Positions 32,112 through 40,988 of a stretch of 64,000 nucleotides of DNA are shown in pieces. Where the stretch lies: assembly GCA_025358295.1 (NCBI GenBank), contig JANYJY010000033.1:1-64000 (forward strand), given 5' to 3'. Origin of the DNA: Gammaproteobacteria bacterium. GTDB lineage: Bacteria > Pseudomonadota > Gammaproteobacteria > Steroidobacterales > Steroidobacteraceae. Numbering within the stretch: position 1 is the stretch's first letter; each line of letters begins with the position of its first letter. Made by a program: the position numbers and the translations under genes. The notes beneath the pieces are model-generated. The model was not told where the DNA came from. It saw nothing but the letters and a program-made list of their open reading frames with translations, and searched no databases.

Positions 32112-33406
32112 GGATTTAACCAGCCCCCCTGAAAACCCGCGGCTTGAAGTCCGGCGCGTAGGACTGAGGACTGGCCCGCCAACTTCCAAATGAGGCCCGA
32201 GCGGAAATTCTCAATCATCATAACAAGCAGACCTTGATCCAGTCCGTACCAACCCTCGGACAGCCACGGCGAGCCCTGAACCACGACACTCGGGTTAAAT
32301 CCGCTCACAAACCGCTCGTGCACGCACACCTGCGGATAGCGTGCCAGTAGGTGGCGGGTTCCCATCAACGCTGCGGCCGGAGCAAAGGGCAGCGCGGCCA
32401 ACATGGCCCACGGGCAGAGCGTACCGTCGTCCGGACCAAACGGCGCACCGCGTGCCATGTAACCGAAGTGGCGTTGATCGCGAGGAGACAAGGCCGTCGC
32501 ATTGGCGGGCCCGTCGCCGGCGCTGATGCCCCACAGCGTGCGCGAGTAGCCGGTAAATCCCCGCGGGTTTCGCGCGGCGTATTCTCGCTGAACTGCAATA
32601 GCACTTTGGGTGTTTTGGAAGTAATCGCTCTGCACTTGACGCATAAAAGGGTCGCGTATCTGTCTGAAGTCTATCCACGCATGGGAAAATAAATGCGTGA
32701 ACAGGGGGCCCGAGTAGAGTGTGTCAATCCCCAATAGGTTTTCCCATTGGTAGGTCGCCGTCCAGTTCGTAAAGCACGTCGGCGGAAGGAGATTCGCGGA
32801 GGATCCCATGGCGAGCACATAGAGTAGGGTCGCCTCGTTATATCCTTCCCATCCGTAGTGCAGGAATCCTGTTTCAGGCTTCCATCCTTGGGCCAGGGTG
32901 TCGCCTCCATTTAACGCCCACGGCCATTCGACTCTGTCGACAAGGCCGCTGGCGAGCCGGCGGATGTGCGACTCCCGCGCCTCACCGTCGAAGTACGCCG
33001 CCGCCGTCAGCGCTCCTGCCAGGAGCAACGCCGTGTCGATGAGCGACAACTCACAGCCCCAAACACGGCGGCCGGTGTGCATATCTAGAAAATGATAATA
33101 GAAGCCGCGATAGCCGCTGGAATTTGGACGCCCCCCCTGATCGCTGTCCCAAAAGAACTGCAAGGTCTTTAAAATCAGGGTCGCGGCCTCATCACGCGTG
33201 ATCCAACCGCGTTCTACGGCGATGGGATAACAGGACAATGCAAAACCCACCACCGCAATACTGCAGGGGGAAGCGGGCCGCGACGTGTCGGCTATCAAAC
33301 CGCTACTATCCTGCCGGTAGTCTAGAAAATACCCGAAGGCGGCCTGCTGCAGCCGGTCGATGAGCAGCTCATCGGCTATATCATCGGCCGCCTCTGGGGC
33401 CGACAT
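32108..33406 (-). CDS. Glucoamylase-like glycoside hydrolase family protein
   Basis: The 432-residue protein resembles the glucoamylase-like domain (PF10091 type) that also occurs inside NdvB. Motifs include AAFGYFLDYRQDSSGLIADTS, YRGFYYHFLDMHTGRR, WPWALNGGDTLAQGWKPETG, YGWEGYNEATLLYVLA and GLDQGLLVMMIENFRSGLIW. No signal peptide is evident, so a cytoplasmic or atypically exported protein is likely. It probably trims or remodels the glucan made by the downstream synthase. Its ATG overlaps the receiver gene stop (TAATG) and its stop overlaps the flavoprotein start, so the genes are tightly coupled. Confidence 0.85.
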   Translation of the reverse strand: MSAPEAADDIADELLIDRLQQAAFGYFLDYRQDSSGLIADTSRPASPCSIAVVGFALSCYPIAVERGWITRDEAATLILKTLQFFWDSDQGGRPNSSGYRGFYYHFLDMHTGRRVWGCELSLIDTALLLAGALTAAAYFDGEARESHIRRLASGLVDRVEWPWALNGGDTLAQGWKPETGFLHYGWEGYNEATLLYVLAMGSSANLLPPTCFTNWTATYQWENLLGIDTLYSGPLFTHLFSHAWIDFRQIRDPFMRQVQSDYFQNTQSAIAVQREYAARNPRGFTGYSRTLWGISAGDGPANATALSPRDQRHFGYMARGAPFGPDDGTLCPWAMLAALPFAPAAALMGTRHLLARYPQVCVHERFVSGFNPSVVVQGSPWLSEGWYGLDQGLLVMMIENFRSGLIWKLAGQSSVLRAGLQAAGFQGGWLNP

Positions 33407-33801
33407 TAATGTATGGAACCCGCGCGTGCGCCATCAGACAGAATTTCGCGAAGAATATCGGGGAACCGTTGCACATCACGCGCTTTGTCTAAAAAATATC
33501 GCGCGCCCAGAGAAATAGCTTTCTGTTCATAGGGAGCGGAATCATGGTTAGTCAGAACAATAACGCAGGGCTTTTGCTGAAGGTTGCCGAGCGCATGCAG
33601 AACGCCAAATCCTGATCCCTGTTTCAATTGCAGATCCAGCACCACCACGTCGATATGCCGCTTGCGAATCTCGATCAGGGCGCTCGCCTCCGAATCAACC
33701 GCTTTGATCAAGTCGATTTGCGGGAAATCGGCAATCGTCTCGGTCAAGTGGTTCGCAAGCACTGCAGAATCTTCTACGAGGAGTAACTTGACCGCGCGCA
33801 T
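33406..33801 (-). CDS. Stand-alone receiver-domain response regulator
   Basis: The 131-residue protein is a single CheY-like receiver domain: acidic pocket residues E10 and D11, phospho-acceptor Asp56 in VVVLDLQLKQGSG, a Thr/Asn switch area (VLTNHD), and Lys in FLDKARD. No DNA-binding or enzymatic output domain follows. It is the first gene of the operon with the glucoamylase-like, flavoprotein and glucan-synthase genes and overlaps the next gene by one base. No partner histidine kinase is adjacent. The ribosome binding site is poor. Confidence 0.9.
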   Translation of the reverse strand: MRAVKLLLVEDSAVLANHLTETIADFPQIDLIKAVDSEASALIEIRKRHIDVVVLDLQLKQGSGFGVLHALGNLQQKPCVIVLTNHDSAPYEQKAISLGARYFLDKARDVQRFPDILREILSDGARAGSIH

Positions 33802-34254
33802 GGCTACAACGAATGGCCGTTTGCAGGGCTCATCGCGAGAAAACTCAATAGCAGTCTATGGTTCATGATGTCGGCACTCGTGTTTGAGGCAGGTCGTTTG
33901 ACAGGAATCGAACATACGCGCTTCGATCTGATCCCACGAAATCTCACCGTGAGATATCCCTTAAAAAAGCCAAAACGTAAAAACCGATAAATCTACCGTG
34001 CTTGTGCTGTACATTTTTGACGCGATTCGACAATTTAAGTAGTCGTTCATTCCCCCGCTCGTGCGTACGATATTTCCTACAGACAGGTATATTCCGACGC
34101 GAGTGCTACGGAGTTTGATCGAACATTGTTCGAATGTGCCTTGTCAGCCAATGCCTACGGTTCAACAGGGGATAACCTTGTTTCGAAGGTCCGCTTTTTT
34201 GAGCTCAAATGCCAGCCTGGGTTACTGACTGGATTGGCTTCGTAGGGGAAAGGC
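33802..34254. promoter_or_regulatory. 453-base AT-rich divergent intergenic region with two palindromes
   Basis: No gene is visible in this gap between the receiver operon (minus) and the Ku remnant (plus). It is clearly more AT-rich than its surroundings, especially 33955-34060. It contains two perfect 15-base palindromes: ATCTCAC-C-GTGAGAT at 33941-33955 and TCGAACA-T-TGTTCGA at 34119-34133. Either could be an operator. No confident promoter could be chosen by eye. Confidence 0.5.
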
Positions 34255-34897
34255 ATGTCGCGGGCTTTGTGGAAGGGCGCAATTTCCTTCGGTTTGATAT
34301 ACGTACCGGTGGAGCTGCACACCGCGTCGAAGGACAATGCCTTGCCGATCCGTATGCTTGACAGTCGCGATTTTGCCACCGTGGGCTATCAGCGCGTCAA
34401 CAAAAGGACTGGCAAAGTCGTCGATTGGTCGCATATCGTCAAGGGCTATGAGTACAAGAAGGGCGATTTTGTAGCGCTCGCAGATGCGGATTTTAAGCAT
34501 GCCAACGTGAAGGCGTCCGAGACCATTGCGATCGATACCTTTTGCAATGTCTCTGGAATACCTACGATGTACTATGAAAAACCGTATTACCTAACCCCTT
34601 CGAAAGGCGGCGAAAAAGTATATGCGCTGCCGCGCAAGGTCCGCGAGGAGACTCACAAGGTCGCGGTTGCAACCTAGCGGCAACATCTTTGCGCGATCAC
34701 GCCGCAGAAAAATGCGTTGATGTTGCTGACTCTGCGATTTGCAGACGAAGTGCTGCCCGCAACGGAACACCTGTCGACCGCCAAGATCAGCGCGGCGGAA
34801 TTGGCCATGTCTCATGGCGGCCCTCAAGGCTAGCCTGGGCAAATCGCCGCAGCCTAAGGCGGGGCATGGCGCCGGCAAGGGGCGCAAGATCGCCTGA
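34255..34897 (+). pseudogene. ku: Broken Ku (non-homologous end joining) gene
   Basis: The start MSRALWKGAISFGLIYVPVEL is an intact Ku N-terminus with a good ribosome binding site (GGGGAAAGGC). Ku similarity runs to a TAG stop at 34675-34677 and then resumes in the same frame with RQHLCAITPQKNALMLLTLRF and ADEVLPATEHL. A large internal deletion and frame change follow, and a Ku-like basic tail (MAALKASLGKSPQPKAGHG) ends with TGA at 34895-34897. Ku binds DNA ends and recruits LigD; this copy cannot make a full protein. No ligD is seen in the window. The first 140 residues could still be translated as a fragment. Confidence 0.88.
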
Positions 34898-35019
34898 GGA
34901 GTCAGTCGCCGCATCGCGAATGGCTCCGCTATGCGCACTGATTCAGGAATCGCGGCACCGTAAAGATCTATTTAGCATTCAGAGAGGCTTGCAAGGCGAA
35001 GCGGAGCATCAAACATAGA

Positions 35020-35178
35020 GGTACCCATCGTGGGATTTCTCACCTTGGGACTTGCTGTGTGCCCTGGTCGCCGAGGGCGCGGTAACGGACAGTCCCGCTA
35101 ACGGAGACTGTCCGGCCATAACCTCGGCTCAATCCCTGCTTGCGCCGGCAGTCTCGGCCAGGCGGGACGGTTTCTCGG
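35020..35178 (+). repeat. Rearranged partial copy of the permease 3' end
   Basis: Two blocks match the permease locus at roughly 90% identity: 35020-35083 matches 21341-21406, and 35086-35178 matches 22379-22471. The blocks are in the same order, but about 970 bases between them are missing. The copy retains the terminal codons, the TAA and the hairpin, and the non-coding flank after the gene. It is a duplicated and internally deleted relic lying between the Ku remnant and the UrcA-like gene. Confidence 0.9.
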
Positions 35179-35512
35179 CGCTGACTCCCAATTTTTCACG
35201 GTAGTAGGCCGTGAGCTTCGGCATATTGACCGCAATGATGGCGCGAGCGATCGAGTTCTGAGCGCATTCGCGACTGAGGCTCACCGATTTCAACTGCAAC
35301 GAGCTGTAGGACTCGCACACCTCGTGCGCGGCGGTTCTGATGCGCAAGTACAGCACTTCGACGCCGCGGCTTTGCCTCAAGTCGAGGTCGCCGAATTTCA
35401 CGATGCGCTGACTCAGCGTATCGCCGGCTGCCGCGGCCGGAGCACTCATGGTACTCGGCGATCCCGCCAGGGCCGCCGACAAGGCCAAACAACGTAGAGT
35501 CTTCAATTTCAT
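35129..35512 (-). CDS. UrcA family secreted protein
   Basis: The 127-residue protein has a signal peptide (MKLKTLRCLALSAALAGS...SAPAAAA) and the UrcA pattern: IVKFGDLDLRQSRGVEVLYLRIRTAAHEVC, a second cysteine in SRECAQ, and ARAIIAVNMPKLTAYY. UrcA proteins are small periplasmic proteins of unknown function. CAGGAGAAT precedes ATG 35512. Its last roughly 16 codons lie inside the relocated permease flank on the antisense strand, so the C-terminal tail is probably an acquired sequence. DUF4242 lies 17 bases upstream on the same strand. Confidence 0.8.
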   Translation of the reverse strand: MKLKTLRCLALSAALAGSPSTMSAPAAAAGDTLSQRIVKFGDLDLRQSRGVEVLYLRIRTAAHEVCESYSSLQLKSVSLSRECAQNSIARAIIAVNMPKLTAYYREKLGVSAEKPSRLAETAGASRD

Positions 35513-35529
35513 TCTCCTGATTGATAAAT

Positions 35530-35802
35530 TCATCTGTAAAAATAGGGATCGAGAAGTTGCACCTCGTGGATACTGGTCACCGGCAACTTGCTGCGATCTG
35601 CCGCGCGGCGAATCGCCTCGGGAGTGGGCCCCTCGTAGATGCAGAAGGTGCGCTTTTTGTCCGTGCTCACGTAGGAGCTGATCCAGGTAACACCCTCCTG
35701 CAGATTGTTCTCCGCCACGGTTCGGCAAACCTGCGCGCCGGCGGCGTCCACTGAAATTTTCAGGCCGTCGGAAAATGTCCTTTCGATGAGATAACGAGGC
35801 AT
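35530..35802 (-). CDS. DUF4242 domain protein
   Basis: The 90-residue protein starts MPRYLIERTFSDGLKI and has WISSYVSTDKKRTFCIYEGPTPEAIRRAA, the pattern of the DUF4242 ferredoxin-like family; one characterised relative, SCO4226, is described as a nickel-binding protein. A role in metal binding here would be inference. An AGGAAATC stretch precedes the start; the longer in-frame extension upstream is not family-like. It is probably co-transcribed with the UrcA-like gene. Confidence 0.8.
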   Translation of the reverse strand: MPRYLIERTFSDGLKISVDAAGAQVCRTVAENNLQEGVTWISSYVSTDKKRTFCIYEGPTPEAIRRAADRSKLPVTSIHEVQLLDPYFYR

Positions 35803-36008
35803 GTTTGATTTCCTGCTTGTCGGCCGGGTGATTCCGGTGAGTGCACAGTCAAGGTTCCCAGGGCCGGTGGCTAATCGGGAAAGCTCCCTATTTCTTGTGC
35901 CGCACCTACCCATTTAGTGCGTCGCAAAGCCGACGTGCCGGCCCCCGATTGCGCGGCGGCGCCACAGTCCGGAACTTAAGCTGGGTGGTGGAGGGGGAGC
36001 GCCGGTCA

Positions 36009-38353
36009 ATGAAGCTGTTGGAACGGGATTTGTACTTGGATGCGCTCGGCGCCGGACTTACCGCCGTCTCGGGCGGGCCGGGGTCCATCGCGCTGGTGTG
36101 CGGCGAGGCGGGCATTGGTAAGAGTTCCTTGATTCGCGAGTTCTTGGAGGCACAGGGTCCCACCGTTCGCGTTCTCTGGGGAGGATGCGAGGCGCTGTTC
36201 ACTCCGCGCCCCCTCGCTCCGCTGTATGACATGGCCCGTCAGGCGGGAGAGGAGTTCCGCTGCAAAATTGCCGACGCGACCACCCGCGACGCCATTTTCA
36301 ACGCGACCGTCGATTATCTGGTACGGAGTTCCACCGTGACCGTCGTGGTCTTCGAGGACATTCACTGGGCGGACGAAGCCACTCTAGATCTGCTCAAATT
36401 CGTTGGCAGGCGCCTGAAATTTCTCAAGGTCATGCTGATCGCGTCCTACCGTGACGATGAGGTAGGTCCCCATCACCCTCTACGTTCGGTCATCGGCGAC
36501 CTTCCGTCGGGATGCATGCGCCGCCTGTTGCTGCCGCCGCTGACGGCGGCTGCCGTCGCCGCCCTGGCGGAAAGCGCTGGGCGACCGGCCGACGGATTGT
36601 TCGAAGCGACCAGCGGCAACCCTTTCTTTGTGACCGAGGCGCTCGCGGTATCTGCACAGAACGTGCCCGCAACCGTGCGCGACGCCGTGCTCGCCAGAAT
36701 CTCACGGCTATCCGCCGATGCACGCGAGATCGCCAATCTGGTGTCCGCCGTTCCCGGCAAAGCGGAAAAATGGTTGCTGCAGAGCATCGTCACCGTCAGC
36801 GGATCAGCAATGGAGGGATGTCTGGGCGCGGGCATGCTGGCCCGCGCCGATCACTTCATTGCGTTCAGACACGAACTTGCGTGGCGCGCCGTGGAGGAGA
36901 ATCTGGTATTGCCGCAGCAGCAGGCGCTGCACGCCCGAATCCTGGCTGCGCTGCTCGAGGCCGGCGCACCCGAGGTGCCGGTGGCTCGGCTGGTCCATCA
37001 TGCGACAGGGCCGGCGACAGCGCCGCGGTGTTGCGCTTTGCTCCGGCGGCGGCCGAGCGCGCGTCCTGTCTCGGCGCACATCGAGAGGCCGCGGCACATT
37101 TTGCCGCGGCGATTGCACACGCCGGCGCGATTTCCGCGGAGATAAAGGCGGATTTTCTGGCCCGAGCTTCATGCGAATATTATTTGACCGATCAAATGGA
37201 GGAAGCGATCACGGCGCGAGAGGAATCTTTGGGGTTGTGCCAATCCACGGGCAATAGGATCAAGGAAGGCGACGCGCTGCGATGGTTGTCGCGGCTGCTG
37301 TGGTTCGGCGGAAACAAGTATGCCGCAGATAAGTACGCGGCCGAGGCAATCGCCGTGCTGGAGGCTTCGGGAGCCAGCCGCGAATTGGCGAACGCTGACC
37401 GCTATATAAACGAAGGAATCGTTTATTGCGAGGAGCGCGATCTGGGGTCTTGGGCGACATACATGTCCGCGCTGCGCGCAGAAAATCTGCTGCTGCAAGG
37501 TGATTGGCAGCAAGCAACGAACGTCGCAGAGGCTATTTTGCGGCACCCCAGGATCGCGCCGGTGACCCGGATACCGGCGCTCATAGTCCTGGCGCGCGCA
37601 CGATCCTGGCGCGGCGATCCCAGAGTGGAATCCACGTTGAACGAGGCCTACGCGCTCGCCAAGATGACGGGTGAACTTCAGAGGCTGGGTCCCATTGCGC
37701 TAGCGCGTGCAGAGTTTGCCTGGTTGAACGGCAATCCGGCGGGGCTCGCCGCCGACGAGTTGGAACGGTGCTATGCACAGGCCGAAAAGCACGCGGATCA
37801 ATGGATGCGGGGCGAGCTTGCATTCTGGCTGAGCCGCCTTGATCGGCTCAAGAGTGTTCCAGACCGGATCGCCGCACCTTTTGCATTGCAGATCTCAGGG
37901 GACTGGCGCGGCGCGGCCACGGCATGGAAAGCGCTTGGCTGTCCCTACGAGGAGGCCATTGCGCTTGCCGAGACCCGCGAAGAAGGCGATGTCAGGACTG
38001 CCTTGGCGATATTCGAACGCCTCGGGACGGGCCCGATGAGCAATCGCGCACGGCGCAGCATCCGCGCCACCGGCATACGCAAAATTCCCCTCGGCGCCCA
38101 AGCCCGGACCAGGAACAATCCGCACGGACTCACCAATCGAGAGCTTCATGTTCTGTCGCTATTGGCCGAAGGCCGGCGCAATGCTGAAATTGCGCGGCGC
38201 CTGTTCGTCGCTGACAAAACCGTGGATCATCATGTGTCCGCCATCCTCGCGAAACTGAATGTCTGTTCGCGCGGCGAGGCGGCTGCCATAGCCAATCAAT
38301 TGGGATTACGGCCGGCCGCATCGCAGAGCGCGCCGGCCAAGCGCCAGCAATAA
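36009..38353 (+). pseudogene. Frameshifted ATPase-LuxR family transcriptional regulator
   Basis: This was a regulator of about 780 residues. The first part has Walker A GEAGIGKSSLI and Walker B VVVFEDIHWADEA in an AAA/NACHT-like ATPase domain. The second part has TPR-like helices and a C-terminal LuxR helix-turn-helix (LTNRELHVLSLLAEGRRNAEIA). A single-base loss near 37007-37012 (ACAGGG then CCGGCG) separates the halves; restoring one base rejoins HHATG with AGDSAAVLRF. Everything else is intact, so the lesion is recent or a sequencing error. The start is ATG 36009 after GGAGGGGGA. Confidence 0.88.
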
Positions 38354-38411
38354 TGATCGTCCAACGGATCTTAGAAATGAGCCGCAGCCTTGGCTTGCAG
38401 CTCCCGCATCG

Positions 38412-39935
38412 CTACCGTTGAGGAGGGCCTGGCACCTTACCGGGTACCTTACCGGGGACCGCCTCGACAAGCAGCGCCAGCGCCTTGTGCAAATCCTGGG
38501 TGCCCACGGCATTGCCCTTGAAATGCCCCAGCCGCACGACCACCAAATCGTGCGACGGGATGATCATGGTGGATTGGCCGCCTGCGCCCGCCATGTAGTA
38601 CGAGTCCTTCGGCACCGGAATGGCGCCATCGCCGTTGATCCAGAAAAAACCGCCGTAAATTGGCCTGCCATCGGCGACCCATGCCGGCGCGAGAGTGCTC
38701 ACGAACTTGGTATAGCCTGGCGGCAATATCCTTTTTCCATCCCACATGCCGTCCTGAAGATACAGATTGCCCAGTCGAGCCCAGTCGCGCGCGCAGGCCA
38801 GATCGTAGCCCTGAGTGAGCAAGTCGCCGAAGGGATCGGTTTCGATCACCATGCTGCGCACACCGATTTTGTCGAACAATGCATGTTGCGGGAATGAGGC
38901 GTAGTTCTCACCGCGTTTCTCGACTGCAAGGCGCACCAAGTAATTGACGAGAACCGGGTCGGTGTTGCGGTAGCGGCCGACGCTGTTCGGCGGCCATTCC
39001 AAGGGGCGCGTCGCGGCATAGTGGAAGGAATTGACGCCTCCCGTGTACAGGTAGAGATGGTCGGTATACGGCCCGGCAGGGTCATATTCCGGATCGTATT
39101 GGGCACGGATGCGCAGGCCGCTCGACATGCGCAGCAGGTCGGCGATGCGAATCTTGGCGCGTGGATCGTTCGGCGCTTGCCACTCGGGGATGGGTGCGGG
39201 TTGCCATAGATCGTACACACCCTGCTGGATGAGCACTCCCATGAACGCCGCTGTGACGCTTTTTCCCATGGACCAACTCTCCAGCTGCGTCCGCGCCGTG
39301 ATGCCCGCAGCATAGCGCTCGCCGATGATGCGGCCTCGCCAGGTCACGACGACCGCGGCTGTCATCCCGTCGGGCGATGCGAAGGCCGAATCCAGAGCCC
39401 GATCGATTTTACGGCCATCGATTTCCGGCGGCAGGCCGTTCGGAATCTTGTCGCCGGTGGGCCAGGCCTGGCTCGCCGCATCGGGAAGGGCGGATGTGAT
39501 CGATTGCGGAGTGAAGGCCAGGTGGTCTACGCCGACGGGGAAAGTCACGCACCCTTGGTCGCCCACAAACTTCGCGATGCGCACCGGTCCGCCGGGAACG
39601 GCGACGCTGACCGTCTTTGCGGCGCGATCGACCACAGGCTTACCGAGTTTTGCGCGCTCGACATAAGGCGCGGTGAAGTAGCCGACGTTCTCGGCGGCGA
39701 AGTCCGGATCCAAACCGGTGATGAACACTGCATTGCACATGATCTGCGCGAAACCGGCGGCATGATGTTGCAGAGGATTGCCCGGCGGTGGCACATAGGG
39801 GGTTGGAAGTTCCAAGTTCTTGGCGCGGGTGAGCATGGCTGCATGGGCTGTGGCATCGGCTGCTGACACACCTGCACTCCCAAGCGCCTGAATTCCCAGC
39901 ACGAGCGCATACATCATTTGTCGATCAATCGGCAC
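38412..39935 (-). CDS. Serine hydrolase of the beta-lactamase (class C) family
   Basis: The roughly 507-residue protein has an N-terminal signal-like segment, then a penicillin-binding-protein/beta-lactamase fold. It shows the SxxK motif in SWSMGKSV, YRN in GRYRNTDP as the YxN element, and GAGGQSTMIIP in place of the KTG box, as in esterase-like serine hydrolases. Targets could be peptidoglycan peptides, esters or D-amino-acid amides. GTG 39935 was chosen because GGGAGT precedes it; ATG at 39917 or 39914 is an alternative. It is divergent from nagQ and shares its control region. Confidence 0.8.
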   Translation of the reverse strand: MPIDRQMMYALVLGIQALGSAGVSAADATAHAAMLTRAKNLELPTPYVPPPGNPLQHHAAGFAQIMCNAVFITGLDPDFAAENVGYFTAPYVERAKLGKPVVDRAAKTVSVAVPGGPVRIAKFVGDQGCVTFPVGVDHLAFTPQSITSALPDAASQAWPTGDKIPNGLPPEIDGRKIDRALDSAFASPDGMTAAVVVTWRGRIIGERYAAGITARTQLESWSMGKSVTAAFMGVLIQQGVYDLWQPAPIPEWQAPNDPRAKIRIADLLRMSSGLRIRAQYDPEYDPAGPYTDHLYLYTGGVNSFHYAATRPLEWPPNSVGRYRNTDPVLVNYLVRLAVEKRGENYASFPQHALFDKIGVRSMVIETDPFGDLLTQGYDLACARDWARLGNLYLQDGMWDGKRILPPGYTKFVSTLAPAWVADGRPIYGGFFWINGDGAIPVPKDSYYMAGAGGQSTMIIPSHDLVVVRLGHFKGNAVGTQDLHKALALLVEAVPGKVPGKVPGPPQR

Positions 39936-40244
39936 GCAATTACTCCCTTGGGGATCGCCGAATCCCGTCGTCCGGCGACTTGTCTTTCGGACAGAGTATT
40001 GAGCATACCGCGTCGCAGCGTCGACGCCTCCTGCGACGCGGCTGGGTATCGACACCAATGAATACCCAATGTAATACCAATATTTAGAATATTTTCGGAA
40101 TGGGAAATTGTCGGGGTGTATTTCGCAAATATCTATAATAAACAATGAGTTTCTATCTACTGATAGCGGTCGTTGTGTCAAAAATGGTATTTGTTTGGTA
40201 TTATTCTATGCACGAATCAAGTACTAGATGAGCCCTTCAACCAG
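39936..40244. promoter_or_regulatory. Divergent nagQ control region with TGGTATT repeats
   Basis: TGGTATT occurs at 40185-40191 and 40196-40202, 11 bases apart. On the other strand it is at 40073-40079, with a one-mismatch copy at 40061-40067. A plausible sigma-70 promoter for nagQ is TTGTGT (40173-40178), a 17-base spacer, and TGGTAT (40196-40201), so the repeats overlap the promoter. GntR-type NagQ regulators are natural candidates to bind. The region is AT-rich, and no gene is seen in it. Confidence 0.6.
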
Positions 40245-40988
40245 ATGACATCGCTCGCCAAGACACTCGGCCCGCTCGATGGCCGCGGCAATCTGCCGTT
40301 GTATCAGGAACTGCAGCGGATGCTTCGCAAGGCCATCTCCAGCCGAGTATTGGGCCAAGATGACGCGCTGCCCTCGGAACGTGATCTCGCGACGGATTTC
40401 GCGGTGTCGCGCATCACCGTACGAAAGGCGCTCGACGGGCTGGTGGCGGACGGCTTATTGGTGCGGCGACAAGGCGCCGGTAACTTCGTGTCGGCCAGAG
40501 TCGATAAGAACTTCTCCAAGCTGACCTCATTTTCAGAGGATATGCGCTCTCGCGGGCGCACGCCCGGCAGCGTTTGGCTGAAACGTGCCACCGGCACGGT
40601 GACGCCCGAAGAGGCGCTCGCCCTGCGTTTGAGTCCCGGTACGCCGGTGTACCGCTTCAATCGAATTCGCTGCGCCGATGGTGCACCGATGGCGCTGGAG
40701 TGCGCGACCATCGTCGCCACCGCGCTGCCCTCGATCGAGGCGGTGGACACATCGCTCTATGAGGCGCTGGATCTCGCCGGTAAGCGCCCGGTGCGCGCAC
40801 TGCAGAGGCTGCGCGCGCTGCTGCTGACAGCCGAGCAAGCGCAATTGCTCAAGGCCAAGACCGGCGATGCAGGCCTGCTGGTCGAACGCTTGGGTTCATT
40901 GTCGGACGGCCGGGCGATCGAGTTTTCACAATCGTACTACCGCGGGGATATCTATGACTTCGTTGCTGAATTGAGCGCTTCAACATGA
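40245..40988 (+). CDS. nagQ: GntR/HutC-type regulator of amino-sugar use
   Basis: The 247-residue protein has a winged helix-turn-helix (LPLYQELQRMLRKAI, LPSERDLATDFAVSRITVRKAL) and a UTRA ligand-binding domain ending in QSYYRGDIYDFVAEL. ATG 40245 gives the normal short leader. It overlaps nagB2 (ATGA) and sits ahead of nagA, so it is most likely the amino-sugar regulator NagQ that senses a phosphorylated amino sugar. It probably represses its own operon and the divergent serine hydrolase through the TGGTATT sites; that part is inference. Confidence 0.85.
   Translation: MTSLAKTLGPLDGRGNLPLYQELQRMLRKAISSRVLGQDDALPSERDLATDFAVSRITVRKALDGLVADGLLVRRQGAGNFVSARVDKNFSKLTSFSEDMRSRGRTPGSVWLKRATGTVTPEEALALRLSPGTPVYRFNRIRCADGAPMALECATIVATALPSIEAVDTSLYEALDLAGKRPVRALQRLRALLLTAEQAQLLKAKTGDAGLLVERLGSLSDGRAIEFSQSYYRGDIYDFVAELSAST

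Noticed and set aside
34898-35019. Possible ligD remnant after the Ku relic
   Set aside because: No translated frame shows a recognisable ligase, primase or nuclease motif; I see nothing supportable in this short stretch.
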